NCBI GenBank assembly: GCA_013396655.1
Contig: WBMV01005979.1
Location: forward strand, 489,744-553,743
From: Campylorhamphus procurvoides
Taxonomy: Eukaryota; Chordata; Aves; Passeriformes; Dendrocolaptidae
Direction of reading: 5' to 3'
Length of the DNA stretch: 64,000 nt
Part shown: positions 27,180 to 40,661 of the stretch, piece after piece
Numbering within the stretch: position 1 is the first letter of the stretch
How the letters are laid out: each line of letters opens with the position of its first letter
Notes under the pieces: model-generated
Database searches by the model: none
The model's input: the letters and a program-made list of their open reading frames with translations, nothing else
What the model was told of the DNA's origin: nothing
Program-made: the position numbers and the translations under genes

Positions 27180-27990
27180 TGTCACAGTAGCACACACCCT
27201 TGGACACACCCTGGTGGGGCATAGCATGGGAACAGTACAGAGGGGCAGCCAGTGTGCAGCACCCTGTCCTGCTACCTGAAGGCTGAAGCTAGTAGTTTGT
27301 CAAGGCAGGCAATACTTGTTGTGCCATTACCAATGTGTGGATTACCTTATATTTTTGCCTGTTCCAGTTTCTACCTACAACATGCCTCCAGTATGTGTGT
27401 GCATGAACTGACACAGTCACTGAAGACAGTGCTTCCAGATATAGCAGTGGTTCCTCTGTATGCTTTCTAGGAGGCGTGACATTCTGTCAATGACACCAGT
27501 GGTGATAAGGGATCTCAGCTTTTTCTGTAACAGCCACATTCACCAAAAGCCTGAATGACAGAATTGTCATGTTGTCACCATACACAGAGGACTAACTCAC
27601 CTTGAAATGTTTCCCAGCCCACCTGCAAAAATTTGGATGGTCAGCCTGTATAACACCCTCAAAGATTTCGTTCAAATATCAGGTCAACCATTCTGCTAAA
27701 CAGTCAATATCAGATCTGACAGAACTTCATGATGGTGGTGTCCTCCAACAGAAAACTAGGCAGACACTGCTCATCCCAGGGTGAGACCACAGGGAAGTTC
27801 TGTTGGTCTTGCCATTCCATTTACCAGGAACATGTTCAGCCAGACTCTCAAGCAGTGCTTGTGAGCTATCTTTCTTTCCATCACCTTCCACTGAGTCAGG
27901 ACATAGCAGAGTAATGCAAATTCCATGGTGCTGCAGCTGCTTTTGGCAACTTGTGATATATTTACCTTCTAGCCAGAAAAAGCTGCTTTA
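27180..27990. other. Unassigned GC-richer block
   Basis: Roughly 800 bases stand out by higher GC and a lack of poly-A/T runs relative to both flanks. Several 60-72 codon frames overlap in it, none with recognisable protein similarity. It could be an old LTR or other transposon, or a conserved noncoding block; nothing in the sequence decides. Confidence 0.3.
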
Positions 27991-30900
27991 GATATTACAC
28001 TGAAGAATCCATGCTCATATCAGAAATTATTTATCTGTAAGAAATCAGTGGTCTCTGTCATCAAAGGGGAATTAATGCTCATTAAGCTTTCTACCCTTTG
28101 GAAGGCCCTAGAGGACTTACAGGACTTAGTACATAAATAAATTTCTAAGAGTCTGATCTTTTCACCAACAACGTTATGAGATGCACACTTGGGCCCCAGA
28201 AAAAAATTGTCATTATCTACAAGGCATAAATTTGGATTAATGTTGGAAATGCACACCTAGGAAATAGCTGTTTTAAAGCCATTAATCATCTGTATAAATG
28301 CAAACTACAAATATAGACCAATAATACATATGAATCCTTGCTATTGCTCAACGACACCATGCATAATTGGGAAACTGGTTCATAGATTTACAAAATTCAA
28401 CAAAACTTTCTACTCTTCACTGCAAAAATTATATGAATTCAGGACTTAAGAAAAACAGGATTTAAGAAAAATTGAAATGGAACCAAGTAATGGACAGCTA
28501 TGTAAAAATAATCCTGTATATTTTAAAGATAGAAATGACAGAGTTTCAAGTTGTTATTTGCTTATATTGCAGTATACCTGAAGACTAAATTGTATTAATA
28601 AAAGCATGGATAAAAGTTCTCTTCTTGCCTAACAAGAAAGAGGGACAAACAAAATGTAATGTTCCTGTTTTAAACATCACATGAGTTAGGTGATTTTTAA
28701 ATATAGGCCAAACTAATATGACCAATGTCTTTCATATGTTAACAACAGGGAAATCCAAGTTTACATGCTGGCTGCAGAGCTGCCTTGAATTCAAGTTAGG
28801 GTTTGTAAAGCCCTGGTCAGAGAAATTTAGCCTGGATCATAACTTGATGTGATTTGTTTAAGATCAGTATTCAGGTTTCTGTAAAATTTTCTTCTTTCCC
28901 TGCAAGGCAATTTTCCCTCAGTATTTGAGGGACAGGAATAGGAAAAAAATATTTGAAAAGTGACTAAAGAAAATTGGTATTTAGAAGGATGTGGAACCCT
29001 GAAGTAATAAGTGGATGCTGTAATACAGAATTGTAAATATTGAAAGTATTTGTGCAGAGCATAAATACTGATGTGAAAAGTACGTGAGCAGTATCAGGCA
29101 TGTAGCTTTGCATCCTCTGGGTTCAGCTGTTACAACTGTAACAAAATATACTGGGGAATGCAACCATCAAATCTTAAATAGAGATGGCTGCTGGTGTGCA
29201 CTACAGAAACCTGTCTCCTAACAAACCCTGGCTGACGAGCATCCTTGGGTATCTCAGCCAATGAGCACACAATCAATGTCAAACATATAGTCTTGATGTA
29301 AGCCCACCTCAGATGCTTTTTTTCCCCCACTATTATCATGATGGGGAAAAAAAAGCTACTATTCATTTGAGTACATCTCCTGCTTGTGCCTTTCCAATGA
29401 CATATCCCACCACTGTTGTGATCATGCAAGGATGAACTGGTCACCTTCAGAGCACTGTACAAGATACATTTTTGTTTTACTTCATAACACATGAATATTC
29501 TTTCACATCTCTGAGACCATTTTGTGACAGAAAGGAAAACTATGAAACCATCAAATAGATCAAACAAGGGACAGAATTAGTCTCAGGGAAAGCAAGCAGA
29601 TTCTTGCATGTTTTACCTATTTAGATTGCATCAGCAGTGAAGAAACACTCATTTTACAGCAGCTAATGCTAAAGATAGCTCAAAGGTATTAGTAATAAAG
29701 ATGTATTATATCCAGCTCAGATTCTAATGGAGTCACTTGTTTTCATTGTGCTGAAAACAGTGATATTCTTACATGAGAAAGAATACAATATTGATATAAC
29801 TATTTCTGGGAAATTAAGGACATTCTATAAGATAGAATAAGTCATTAAAAAATACAAGCTATCACTTTGAGAAACTGTATTCACTTGCAAATACAATTTG
29901 GCCCTGAAATTTCATGGCTTCATAACTATCGATTTACTGCAGCTCATGCTATTTACAGTCAGTATTTCTTAAATCCCGGAAAGCCTACACGTTTCCAAAG
30001 AAAAATTTTATAGGTCTTTTATAGACCAGGTTTGCAACTGACTGACAGAGGTGACTATGTATAGAATGCTCACTGACACTCTACCAGCCCAAACACCTGT
30101 CAGTGGCATGAAAGTTATTGGCACTACCAGTTCTCCTTTCTGTTGTCAAAACAACTCAGAGCTGTGGCCAGCAGTGACTGGAAGAACAAGTTTTACACAA
30201 ATATGCACATGGAATGTGAAAATATATGTATACACTGACATCGGTGATACTTTTTTTTTGTGGGTGGACACGCAATGCACAAGCAGTGTCATAATAAATT
30301 ATTTCATGTTTCATATTTCCAAATCATCTCCAACTGTTTTAAAGCAGCTATGCTAATCTATACCTTTTTAGTCATTTTTAGTTGATTGAAAGAAGCAAGA
30401 AGGATCCATGTGCTATTTTTATTTCAATTCTATTTGTATGGAGGTACCTTTGGCCAAGAAACAGTACAATCAATATTACATAGTAAGAAGAAGGTATTTT
30501 TTATATTAATCCAATACACTTACAAAAGAAATACAGAATATAGACAAGTTTGAATGTAGATATGTTTAAATTTATATCCTTTGATTAAAAATTTGATTAC
30601 AAATCTGGACAAAAATGCTTAGAGGAAGAAAAGTGAAAAAAACAAAAATGTTCTTACTTTTAAAGTTGTAAGTCTGAAAAAATTCTGTAACTTGTGATTT
30701 TGGTATAGCTGGAACATGTCTCAAAGAGACTGCTGAAATCTCATTCAGACCCTGTTTTCATGACTTTAGGATTTGTGCTCCTCCTCTCCAGGTATAAAGT
30801 AAGGAGCAATTTCACTATAACGTAAAGTTTTGTAGTTTTATGTAATGAATTAACATTCTGTTACTTCAGAAATTAAAAATATTGTGTGAAAGTTTATGTA

Positions 30901-32089
30901 CAGTTTCACCATCTTTCTACCACTTCAGGAGTAGAACTGTATGTAATGCCTGCTGTGACTGCATAGGCTCCCCACCAGGACTCAAAAGGAATAAAAGGGC
31001 CACCTACTGAGAAGATACACCACATCTGTGAAGCCTAGTTGGTTTAAGAAGCAATTATAAAAGCTGACTGGAAAGGGGGAAAAAAAATTAGAAAGTGACT
31101 TCTACCATAAGAAGTGTGGCACCTTGCTTTCCCTTCCTGGGAATTAGGAGAGGAATTGCTTGAATGTATGGATTAGAAAATGCTTAAAATGGACTCCCCC
31201 AAGACAGAATATCTATAGGATTTCTTTGTCAAACCTTCACCACTGTAAGCACAACAGGCTTTTAATATCCAGAGATGTTAGAAGAACACTGTGATATATG
31301 CTCCCGCATTATCTATCTTTTCTAAACTCCTTTTGGACAAGAGCAATGAATATTTGTACAAACAGTTATCATTATTACCATATATATGCAAAAAGGACTG
31401 TCAATCTGATTATTGAAAAATACACACTGTGGACATTAAAGTGAAACCTTCATCCTGCTCTTTCTACTTTTCTTGCAACCAAATAATCTGAAATCTTTCC
31501 AGGCTCATCTGCCTTACTTGAGATATTTTTAAAACAGAATGAGTTACTGAATAATGAAAAGAACAACTTTACAGCATTTCAGATTATGAAAAAATGGTTT
31601 GTACCTCCCTCTGTTAGAATGTTTTTCTACCTGTTGAATTACTCAACCCTAAGTTTTCACAATACATGGACATGTTCGCGTAGTTGTGAATATCCATACT
31701 ATTATCAAGTTCCTTCCAAGTACTTTAATGCATTAGGCTGTATGCAAAACTTGAAATAGACTGAGTGTGTTTTTTTCAGTAGGTTACTCTAAGACTTTGA
31801 CTTTTTTTTCAAGATATTCCTTATTGCTCTTCAGACAATCACTAGGAAAATTTTATTCTCAAGTATATCAAGCTTACCCTTAGGAGATGATGATTCAGAG
31901 TAGTCAATCAAAAACATTTAATTAACACATGCTGTTCAGTACTTTAGAGGACTACACACTCAGGAGATGTGCACTATATCCAGTCATATTCTCACATTAG
32001 AGATTTCCTAAAGGAAGAAAAGTTTCTGCACCAGTGCATTCTGAAAAATGGAAGCAATACATAGGCACGCTATTTAAATCCTTCACTGT
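27991..32089. other. AT-rich noncoding DNA, no gene seen
   Basis: A 145-codon minus-strand frame at 29130-29567 shows no domain, signal peptide or repeat-family similarity and is judged chance. No repeats recognised in this stretch. Confidence 0.5.
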
Positions 32090-32608
32090 TGTCATGCTTT
32101 AGCCCCAGCCAGCAACCAAGCCCCAGGCAACTGCTTGCTACTCCCCCACCAGCAGGACTGGGGAGAGAACTGGAAGAGTTAAACCTAGAAAAGACTCGTG
32201 GGTTGAGATATAGACAGTTTCAGAGGAACAGCAAAAGCTGTGCAAACAAAGAAAGGAAAACAGGGAATTAATGCTCTGCTTCCCATGGGCAGGCAGGTGT
32301 TAAGGTTTCCCCAGGAGAGGTACCTGTAACAGTTACTTGGGAAGACAAATGACATCACATGCCCTCCCCTCCCTCCTTCTTCCCCCAATTTTATATACTG
32401 AGCATGATCTCATATGGTCTGGAATATCCCTTTGGTCAGTTTGGGTCTCCCATTCTGGCTGTGTCTCCTCCCAACTTCCCATGTAGCCCCAACTTCCTTA
32501 CCAGCATGGCAGTACAAAAAGCAGGAAAGACCTTGGGCTTATGTAAGTACTGGTCAGCAATAACAAAAACATCTCTATATTATCAACCCTCTGTTCAGCA
32601 CAAATTTC
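32090..32608 (+). mobile_element. Solo LTR of an avian endogenous retrovirus, copy 1
   Basis: The element begins TGTCATGCTTTAGCCCCAGC, the start of an LTR type I know as common in birds. It continues through the usual landmarks: a GGGTTGAGATA-TAGACAGTTT segment near 32200, a CCCATGGGCAGGCAGGTGT segment near 32283, a TTTTATATA TATA-like box near 32390 and an AATATCCCTTTGGTCAG segment near 32422. It fades after a CAGCACAAAT block near 32605. Copy 2 at 43166 shares this order. No internal retroviral sequence with pol-like motifs adjoins it, so it is a solo LTR left by recombination. The subfamily name, exact 3' end and target-site duplication are not determined. Confidence 0.8.
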
Positions 32609-35600
32609 AGAATTTCTCAGGCTCAGGTCTTCTGCAGGTTTCAGCAGGTCTGCTGGGTACTAGTCTGAAAGCACAGTATGACTCAGGTGCATGTTGTACA
32701 GTTGAAGTATGAAGAAATATGCTAGTTATGGTGCAAACTGGAGAGGTGTCTAATCCAATATTCAGCGGATCCAACTGCAGTGCTACTGTAGTATTCATCT
32801 GGTATTCTATTTAATGAGATGGGATGCTCCTTCCTTCAGTAAAGTTCCAGCCTCCTTTCCTCAGACAACATTCATCCATGACTTAAGGCATATTTTGTCA
32901 AAGGGTGTGAGCATTTGAGTACTTTGAATTCTTTAAATTAATGATCACATGAACTTTTGATGCATTTGATGCCTGAGAACACTCTTGACCTACTGTTTTA
33001 TACATGCTTATTTGGAGATTCAAAAGTTGGAGGAGAAAATGCAAGCGTTGAGTCTGTGCAATCCTGCAATCAAAATGGTTTGTACACAAAAAATAAAATA
33101 CATCCTACCATGTCAAAACAGTTGTCCAGCACAGGAGGATAGTGTTTTGCTATACTACTGAAAAATTAATAGAGAACTTTTAGGTAGAAAACTCAGTCCA
33201 TGTGGGTATAAACAGGAGACCATACTGCATATATAAACAAAAGCTCTGCATTTATTAGGAAAAAAACCCACAAACAACACCTTTGCAGTAAAGTAATCAA
33301 AGTATTTTATATGAAAATTTTACCTTTCTGAACAGTAAGATAGCAAATAAGCAAAGGGCAAAAAGCCATTTGGTTTCATCAACTGAATTAAACTCTTCCA
33401 CAGACAATTAGTTTCCCTTCAATCTCACATTTTTCTGAAAACTTAGTGTTAAAAAGTATAGCTCACTTTTTTTTTTCCTACTTACACAAAGTTTATCATG
33501 GTAATACAGCCTTCCATTCATTCCACAGCCACATAGCAAAATATGAAACAGTTGGCTAAAAAAAGTCTGATTCCAAGCTTTCCTTATATGGCACATCATT
33601 GGCAAATGCCTCTCATGGATATCACAAAAATGTAATTATAATGTCATGGGGTTTTATCATTCAGATACAGTCAGTATTAGTCTGTTTGAGTCTACTGCAT
33701 GGGACTTTGAGTCTAGACAAACCATGAAAGCAAAGCATCAGCTGACAATGCTTTTTGCTGTCTCAGTTATCCTCATCAGTCATATGTTAGTGTGTCTGCA
33801 TCATCTACCCTGATCCTCTATTTTATCATGGACAAAAATGTATTTTCAAACTGACTAGCCTTTGATATAGTGCCAGTGTTGAGAATTTCTGATATTTACA
33901 AATAACAAGTTTCTACTCCTTTCTTACAGATACACTGGCAATATAAATGAACATGCCACACAATCTGTGTAAACACTAGCAGGAAAAAAAAATTAGAAAC
34001 ATATTCAAGGCAGTAAAGAACAAAAGATGCTGCCTTGGATTCTGGGAATTTCTGTTGGTATGTTCACTATATCAAAGCTGTACACAATCTAGTCACTAGA
34101 GTGTTAATGATAAGGATAATTTAATGGTCTATGACATTAGAACTATGAGTCTGTGTAAATAGCGGGACATATTAGGGTGAAGATTAGAATCTGAACTATG
34201 AAGAAATCATTGTGTTCATTTGCTATGGGCACAAAGGCAAAATTGACAAAAGTGCAGATGCATTTTATACTAAACTATGTTCAGGGAATGAGATCACAGT
34301 CTATAAGACCTTTTATCAGTGGGAAGAGAGGAATTTACTCTTAAAACTCCAAAAGCAGAATTATCCTTAGGCCTTTGTTTCATTTCTGAATATCTTTCTT
34401 TCTTTCTCAAACTTAGGTACTATGAAAGAATAAAATGTTAATATTAACACCATTCTGACAGAGGAAACAGAGCAGAATTTCTATTCTCAATAAAGTTGAG
34501 CTTTACCTAAGTCATATATATAGAAATACTCAAAATGAGATTCTATTTCTTGCAAGCCCTTAGTTTGCTTTCAAATGAAAGAAAATTCTTAAGTATTTAC
34601 TTAGATGTTGCATTTAATTTGAGACACTCGAAGTAGTTTAAAATATTTTAAACCTTATATAATACCTTATGTATATTATACTTTATATATATATATTATA
34701 TCTTAAAATAACTTATACAAGAACTTTTACAATAGTTTAAGGAAGAGAGGTTACCTCCATATCACTTACTGAAGCTGTCTGTGGCAGTTTAACATCTCAG
34801 ATCATTTGGATATATAGTATTTAAGATGCAAATATAAAAAAGACAACTCTAAATTATGTGTTATACTTCAGTAATCAAGTGCAGATAAATGAAGTAGGCA
34901 TTCATGGTCTCAGTTTTCTAAGAAGCTGAGTAGTTGCTAATTACAGTAGACACTATTCTATCTGATTTCAAAAACCTAGTAATAATTTATCTTTGTTACC
35001 AGGAAACCATTAACATATTATAGGGAACATGAAATACCATACTAATGCAAAATGCTGTCATTTAGCCTTTCTTTTCACTTATTAACCCTTCAAATATGTG
35101 TTTTCCTGTTCTTAGTGAAGAGAGAAAATATTTTCTAACACCAATGAAAGGTATTATATTTAAGATAGAAATCCCTTACATATTCACATAATAGATAATA
35201 CATTGGCAGTCCAAATTTACACAAGCTAATGTGTTAATATGCCTCACAATGTAGAACAAGCCTTTTATGCATGAAGGATATCTCTGGGGCTTCTGTGAAA
35301 TTAAAACGGTTGACATTTGTTATCCATGGATGCAGTTTATGTTCTGGTACCAAATTTGTTGGAAAGTAATTTAAATATGCATGAAATCTTAGGTTTTGCT
35401 TGTCTGTTTTGTTTTGTTTTTTTTAAGTAGGAAATATCAATAATTCATATGTTAAAGGAAGTAGGAATTGTCAGTTCTACAATACCATGGCTTTGGGAGG
35501 AAGGTCGGTTTAAGAAGTTCTTGCTGCAGGCTTTAGTCGTGGTTCTAGGTTAAAAAATGAGTTGAATAATTGTAACACCATACGAATTCACTGATGAAAC

Positions 35601-35940
35601 TGACACAATGAAAAGAAGAGCATGTTCATACATGGTGTTTGGAAAAAATAGTCATGTATGATGTGAAATTTTTTTAAGCCAACATTATTGATTAACTCCT
35701 TAAACTATGACACTGAGGTTCCACTAACTCAGAACTGGCTTCAACCTGTTGAGACTTTACTAAATGCAAGGTGTCATTTCTGTGCCTTCAGAAATGAATG
35801 TGAATAACTCATATAATATTGAAGATAGAATTTAAAAATTATTGTTTATAATTAAGATTAATAAGCAGTGGTGGAAAGCCATACTCAAAGTACTTAATAA
35901 AGAATATTCATCCAAGTAATAATTTGATAAAGTCGTGGAA
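32609..35940. other. AT-rich noncoding DNA with a TA microsatellite
   Basis: No gene or recognised transposon. A short TA dinucleotide run lies at 34684-34696 in a very AT-rich patch (about 34630-34740). Sequence just after the LTR, to about 32740, may include its degraded 3' end. A GTTTT/T run lies near 35404-35424. Confidence 0.5.
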
Positions 35941-35949
35941 TGAGGACTA

Positions 35950-36345
35950 TATACCTAAAAGCAACAACTCAGAAAAGGAAATGTTATTGTGGACAAGGAG
36001 TGCAGAATGATATCCTAACATCACTATTCAGTGTAAATCAAGGGGAGTGTTTGAAAGGAGTTGAGAAATTTTATTTTCCCTCATTGTACAGCATTTCCAA
36101 GTTAGAATATTGTACGTAGTTCTTGTATTTACACCCCTAAAAACTGTATAAAAACTATAGTAGGGGCAAGATATAGGACTTAAATTATTCAGAGCCAGGA
36201 AAATACCTTTTACTTGCAGACTGAAGATGTTCAGCTTATCAAAAGGAAGTGTAAATGGTTTGTGTACATAGAAACAGATTTTTCTTGGAGATAAAGTTTT
36301 AGATGCGACAAGGTTCTGTTTGGACAAAGTCTTAGATACCCAGTT
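35950..36345 (+). mobile_element. Ancient CR1/L3-like LINE fragment, ORF2 C-terminal region
   Basis: At 36102-36116 the plus strand encodes LEYCT, the conserved CR1 ORF2 motif just before the C-terminal basic region. About 120 bases downstream, near 36226-36260, a decayed FSLSKRKC-like segment sits where the KRRLRGD motif should be. The upstream part (about 35955-36050) resembles the preceding ORF2 segment. Many stops and substitutions mark it as one of the older copies. CR1 versus L3 is not resolved, and the boundaries are approximate. Confidence 0.5.
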
Positions 36346-37380
36346 CCATACATTGCTGAAACGCTTTAGCTTTTAAAGACATTACCTCTTGCAAATAATT
36401 TGTATTACCCAATGAGAATTATTTATATAAAAATATAAATGTAGTCACACAGATAGAAGAAACAAGAGTCTGGGTTTCTTAGATATTGAAGTTGGATACA
36501 ATTGTTCTTTCTCATCTCTAAATTAAAAAAAAAAAGAAAAAAATGTAGCTTTATGAATGTACTTGGAGATGAGGGAGTATCAAATACATAAAAGTCTATG
36601 TCATTCCTTAAAATGTCATCTTCTTTCCTTCCAACCATATGAGCAGGTTTTTAAATTGCTACAAAGTATTAAAAAGCTAACAGAGAAAGATTTTCCAGTA
36701 TTTCATTGATCAAAGCCTCCAAAAATCCAGACTAATTTTAACAACAAAATATATCAGCAATTTATCAGAAAGTACATTATTATGATAAACAATAAGGTGT
36801 GCTTCTAAGTATATATATTTTTTTAAAAAAATAAAAATCTAAGAGGTTCTTATTCTCAGACAAGTGCTATTTTTTCAGATTTGCTGACATGAGAAGTAGT
36901 GTCAGTGAAGATCCACTTTGGTAAATAACAGAAATTTGAGTACAAATAGGCAGTGCTCAGTTCCTCAGTGTTGTCCATTTGAATTATGAATGAATGTTTT
37001 CTGATGATTTATTATTTATCTATGTTTGTTTAAATAAAAAAGAACCTTAAGGATGCAGGTGCAGAACTACAGAACAATAGCACCATGATATTCATCCTGA
37101 ATTTTCTTTACAAAAATTATTTAAGCAACATATCATATTTATGACATTCAGGAGAAAGGATCAGTGTAATAAGCCTGCAACACAGAGCACTTGAAGGAGA
37201 CTGATTGTTTTTTCCTGGCACAACTCACACAATCTGGATAATGGCCACCATATTGACTTTCACAGTGTAGGCTGTGAGAGGACAGGATGCTAATCTTATA
37301 ATGTTTGTGCGGTGACTCATCTTCCACGTAAGTAATAGAGGCAGAGGAGCAGTAATGTCTTTGTGGCAAGTCTTTTCACA
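36346..37380. other. AT-rich noncoding DNA, nothing recognised
   Basis: Poly-A runs near 36526-36542 and 36824-36834. No gene or repeat identified. Confidence 0.55.
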
Positions 37381-37384
37381 GAAG

Positions 37385-39060
37385 ACATTACCATAATCTG
37401 TGGGGTGAAATATAGGTGGCAGCAGGGGGAGGACAAAAAATTAGAAAACATGAGTAAAAAAAAGGAGGATGTGTAGAGTTGCTGAGTTTTGCAGATTCAT
37501 CTCTGTTCGTCCTCAAAAATGAAGGTTATTAGTTCCCTGCTTTTTTAACCATGGTAAATGATAAGAGTGGAGATTAAGCACAACAAATCTGCACAATCCA
37601 GAAAAAGAAATGCTACTGTGGCCTTCCCAGTCCCAGTTGTTCTTCAAAGAAAATAGGAGGAATCTGGAATGATGAGCCTGGATCATGTAGGAGACTGAAA
37701 GAATAATAGGGGAAAGAAGGATGAGGGTAGCCAGGTTAGTTGCAGTAGACAGTTGTATAGGGCAGAACAGTGACTGGTTTATGGAAGGTCTCAGTGCATC
37801 GGGCAGGCGTGAGCAACATCCAGAATGGCAAGAATTGAAACAAGACCTTTGCAGCTGTTGTAGAGTGTTGGCATGAGCATATGTGAGTATATGATACTGG
37901 GCTGTGCATTTGTTTTTAAGATTTGGGTTGCCTCTATAGTAGGATTGAAAGGTGGGGCCCTGGTATCAAAGAGGATAGTGTTCTCTCTCTATCATTGCTC
38001 TTCCTCTGTGCATCGCTTTCCCATGGTTGCTCACTGTAAGATTGGAGAAAGAGAAGTCAGGAAAAATACATGACTGGATGAAAAGAGGATGCTAAAGGAG
38101 AGGAAGAACTATTGGGTAATGTCAGCAGCCCTGATGAATGTTCAGTGTTTCCGCAGGGCTGCTAGAGACGTGAAATGCATGTGATTTGGCACATTAGAAA
38201 ATAAATCTAAGCCTGGAAAATACTGTTGCCTGTTGTAGTCTTTCTCCTTTTCCCTAGAAGGCTTTTAAGATTAGCTGTTGATGCAAGAAATGAGTATGGG
38301 TTAGACAAAGGGAGCTATATGTCATCAGAAGGAGGAACCCAAGTGAAACCCTTGGCTTCAGTCCTGAATACAGTAATAAAAAGAAGTAGTAAAGACCTAG
38401 TGTGATCAAAACTTTGAGTGTCCTAAAAAATAAGAGTGAAAGTGAGTAAGACTGCATGTTGGGTATTTTGGACAGGAAAGCAGGCTTGCTATTGATAACA
38501 CCAAAATTGAACTTTGCATGACCTTTAAAGCACATTCCCATTTCCTATTCAGAAGGCTCTTGGGAGACATGGGAAAACCACAAACCAATGAGGGAACATT
38601 ACATTACTAAGAGGGTTCAGTGTAATGACAGTGAGTGGGGGCAGAGTAAATGCCTGATCTGCTGGGATGGCAGGAACAGAAGAAAGGATCTTTGAAGGAA
38701 GCAGCACAGTGCTGTAGAGAATCACTTCACTTTAAAGAACAGGAATGTTTTGGAAAAGGCCTGCATGCCTGCATGCTGTCATCAGAGGGAGGAGTCTGGA
38801 GAATATTTCAGATATATTGAGAGATACGCAAAGCAGGTTTTGTATGAAAACGGAATTAATTACAGTTTTCATGGACCTTAGTCTGTGGAAAAAGCAAGCC
38901 AGCAGCAGAAGATACTGAAGAATATCAAATAAATACATTGAAAGCATGTGAACAGAAAGAGATTGGCATAGGAAATAACCTTGTGATCAGCAGAAAAGCT
39001 GTTTAGCAGAAAGCAACAGGAGACAAGTGGAAAGGACTGAAAAAAAAATTGCCAGAAAGA
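37385..39060. other. Long purine-rich block, unassigned
   Basis: For about 1.7 kb the plus strand is visibly enriched in A and G (many AGGA, GAAA, GGAG words), in contrast to the A/T-mixed flanks. The minus strand therefore carries pyrimidine-rich open frames such as 38254-38541 (95 codons) and 38732-38947, which look like composition artefacts. No LINE or LTR landmark is recognisable. An old transposon, a noncoding RNA locus or a compositional drift region are all possible. Confidence 0.35.
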
Positions 39061-40660
39061 CCTCAAATTAAAAGGAATTAAATGATAAAGGGATACATGA
39101 AATACATTTGCAAATCAAATGTTTCATAGAAGTCTTAGACAAGAAATACTTGGAGCTTTGTGTTTACCTGAATGCATAGGATTGTTAAGAAATAAGAGTT
39201 GTATGATGATTTGTATTTTGTAGTGTATCTGTTATTCTGAGGTTCTTATCTTGACTGAGGCCTCTGAAGGTTAAATACTATGCATGCTATACTATACTAT
39301 ACTATACCAAAATTATATGACAGCATTTTTATTACTTCTGTACAACAGATAGCATGGAAATAATATGGCTTTGGGTGTATTCTTTGTGTACGCAAAATCA
39401 TTTCAGACACACATACTCAGACTTAATTCACTTGGATCTGGAAAATACACCTAGGGTGTTTTAGGCACCCTGCCACCAAGGCTGTATGTTAGCCAGTGCA
39501 AATCAGCTGACAGTTATCTTTCTGGTTGCTGTAACAGAGCCACAAAAGTCCTTTGCCTTCCTCATAGACATGGCACATAGTAAATCTATCAGAATCATCT
39601 GAATAGTGGGTATTCCATGTTCAGTATTCTTGATTCACTTTGTTTTCTGAATGTCTCTTGAAAACCAAGGAGATCATGAAGGACAAGGTACTAAGAGTAT
39701 TCAGGATTAAAGCAGACTTGCTTTGCTGAAAGTTTGGATTAAAATTGTTTGCTTCAGTCTTTTAACTCGACTCTTGATTTCTTTTTGTGCAAAATCAAGA
39801 ACTAAGTCTTATCATTCCTGACCATGACATTAAGCTTAAAAAATAATCACTAGCAAAAGTATCATTAGGCAAAAGAAATAAAAATAAGAAGAGTTATAAT
39901 CTGTATGCAGAGAGAAAAAAAAAAGCTAGAGTAAAATAGCCTAACTAAAAAATGAAGAGGAAGAAAATCAGTGATGATGATATAATTGCTGAGGTGCTGA
40001 CTACTCAGTTTTTAATGAGGAAAAAAAGTGAGGGAAGTAAGTATAATTAGGAAGTAATGAAGCCTCTCTAAATACATCTGTTTATAAAATAGAGGTAAGA
40101 AGACGCTGGAATGTACAAAGGCTATATTCACCTGCATATCGCTTTGTACCGGAAGTATTGAAGCCAGATTTTCTTCTGCTTAGACTGCTATGACTACCTA
40201 TCCAAGACCACAAGAGTTATATGGGGATTTCTAGAAAATTTAACCTAAAATAATCTAAAGTGAATTGTCTAATTTACTGATAATATTCATAAAGAAATGA
40301 GAGAATACCACAGATATTCTGGCATTATTTTTTTTTCTGGTAACTGATGTTTGTTAACTCAACAAACTCTTCCAAAAGAGCAAATGGGTAGTTATTTAAT
40401 GTTTGGAAACAATGGCTGCTGTATGCCTGAAAATGGTTCTGTAAGTCTCTAGCTTCAGTTAATTTCTTAGTGGATTGTAGTCAATTTCTGATGTAGTCCA
40501 CAGCTTCTGCTATATCTGCTGACATTCCCATCAGGCAGGAATGAATATAGAAACGAGTATTCTAGAGAAGCTTACTTACCTTTAAAGATTTTCTTCCAAG
40601 TTCATATTTGGTGCAACTAAAAGATAAACATAAAGGAATTCTTAATGTTTCCTGAAATTC
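39061..40660. other. AT-rich noncoding DNA with a short pentamer repeat
   Basis: At about 39287-39306 there are four tandem copies of CTATA/ACTAT. No gene or transposon is recognised in the remainder up to the CR1 that starts near 40662. Confidence 0.55.
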
Positions 40661-40661
40661 T

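Noticed and set aside
29130..29567. 145-codon minus-strand open frame
   Set aside because: No domain, signal peptide, splice context or repeat-family similarity. A frame this long is expected occasionally in 64 kb.
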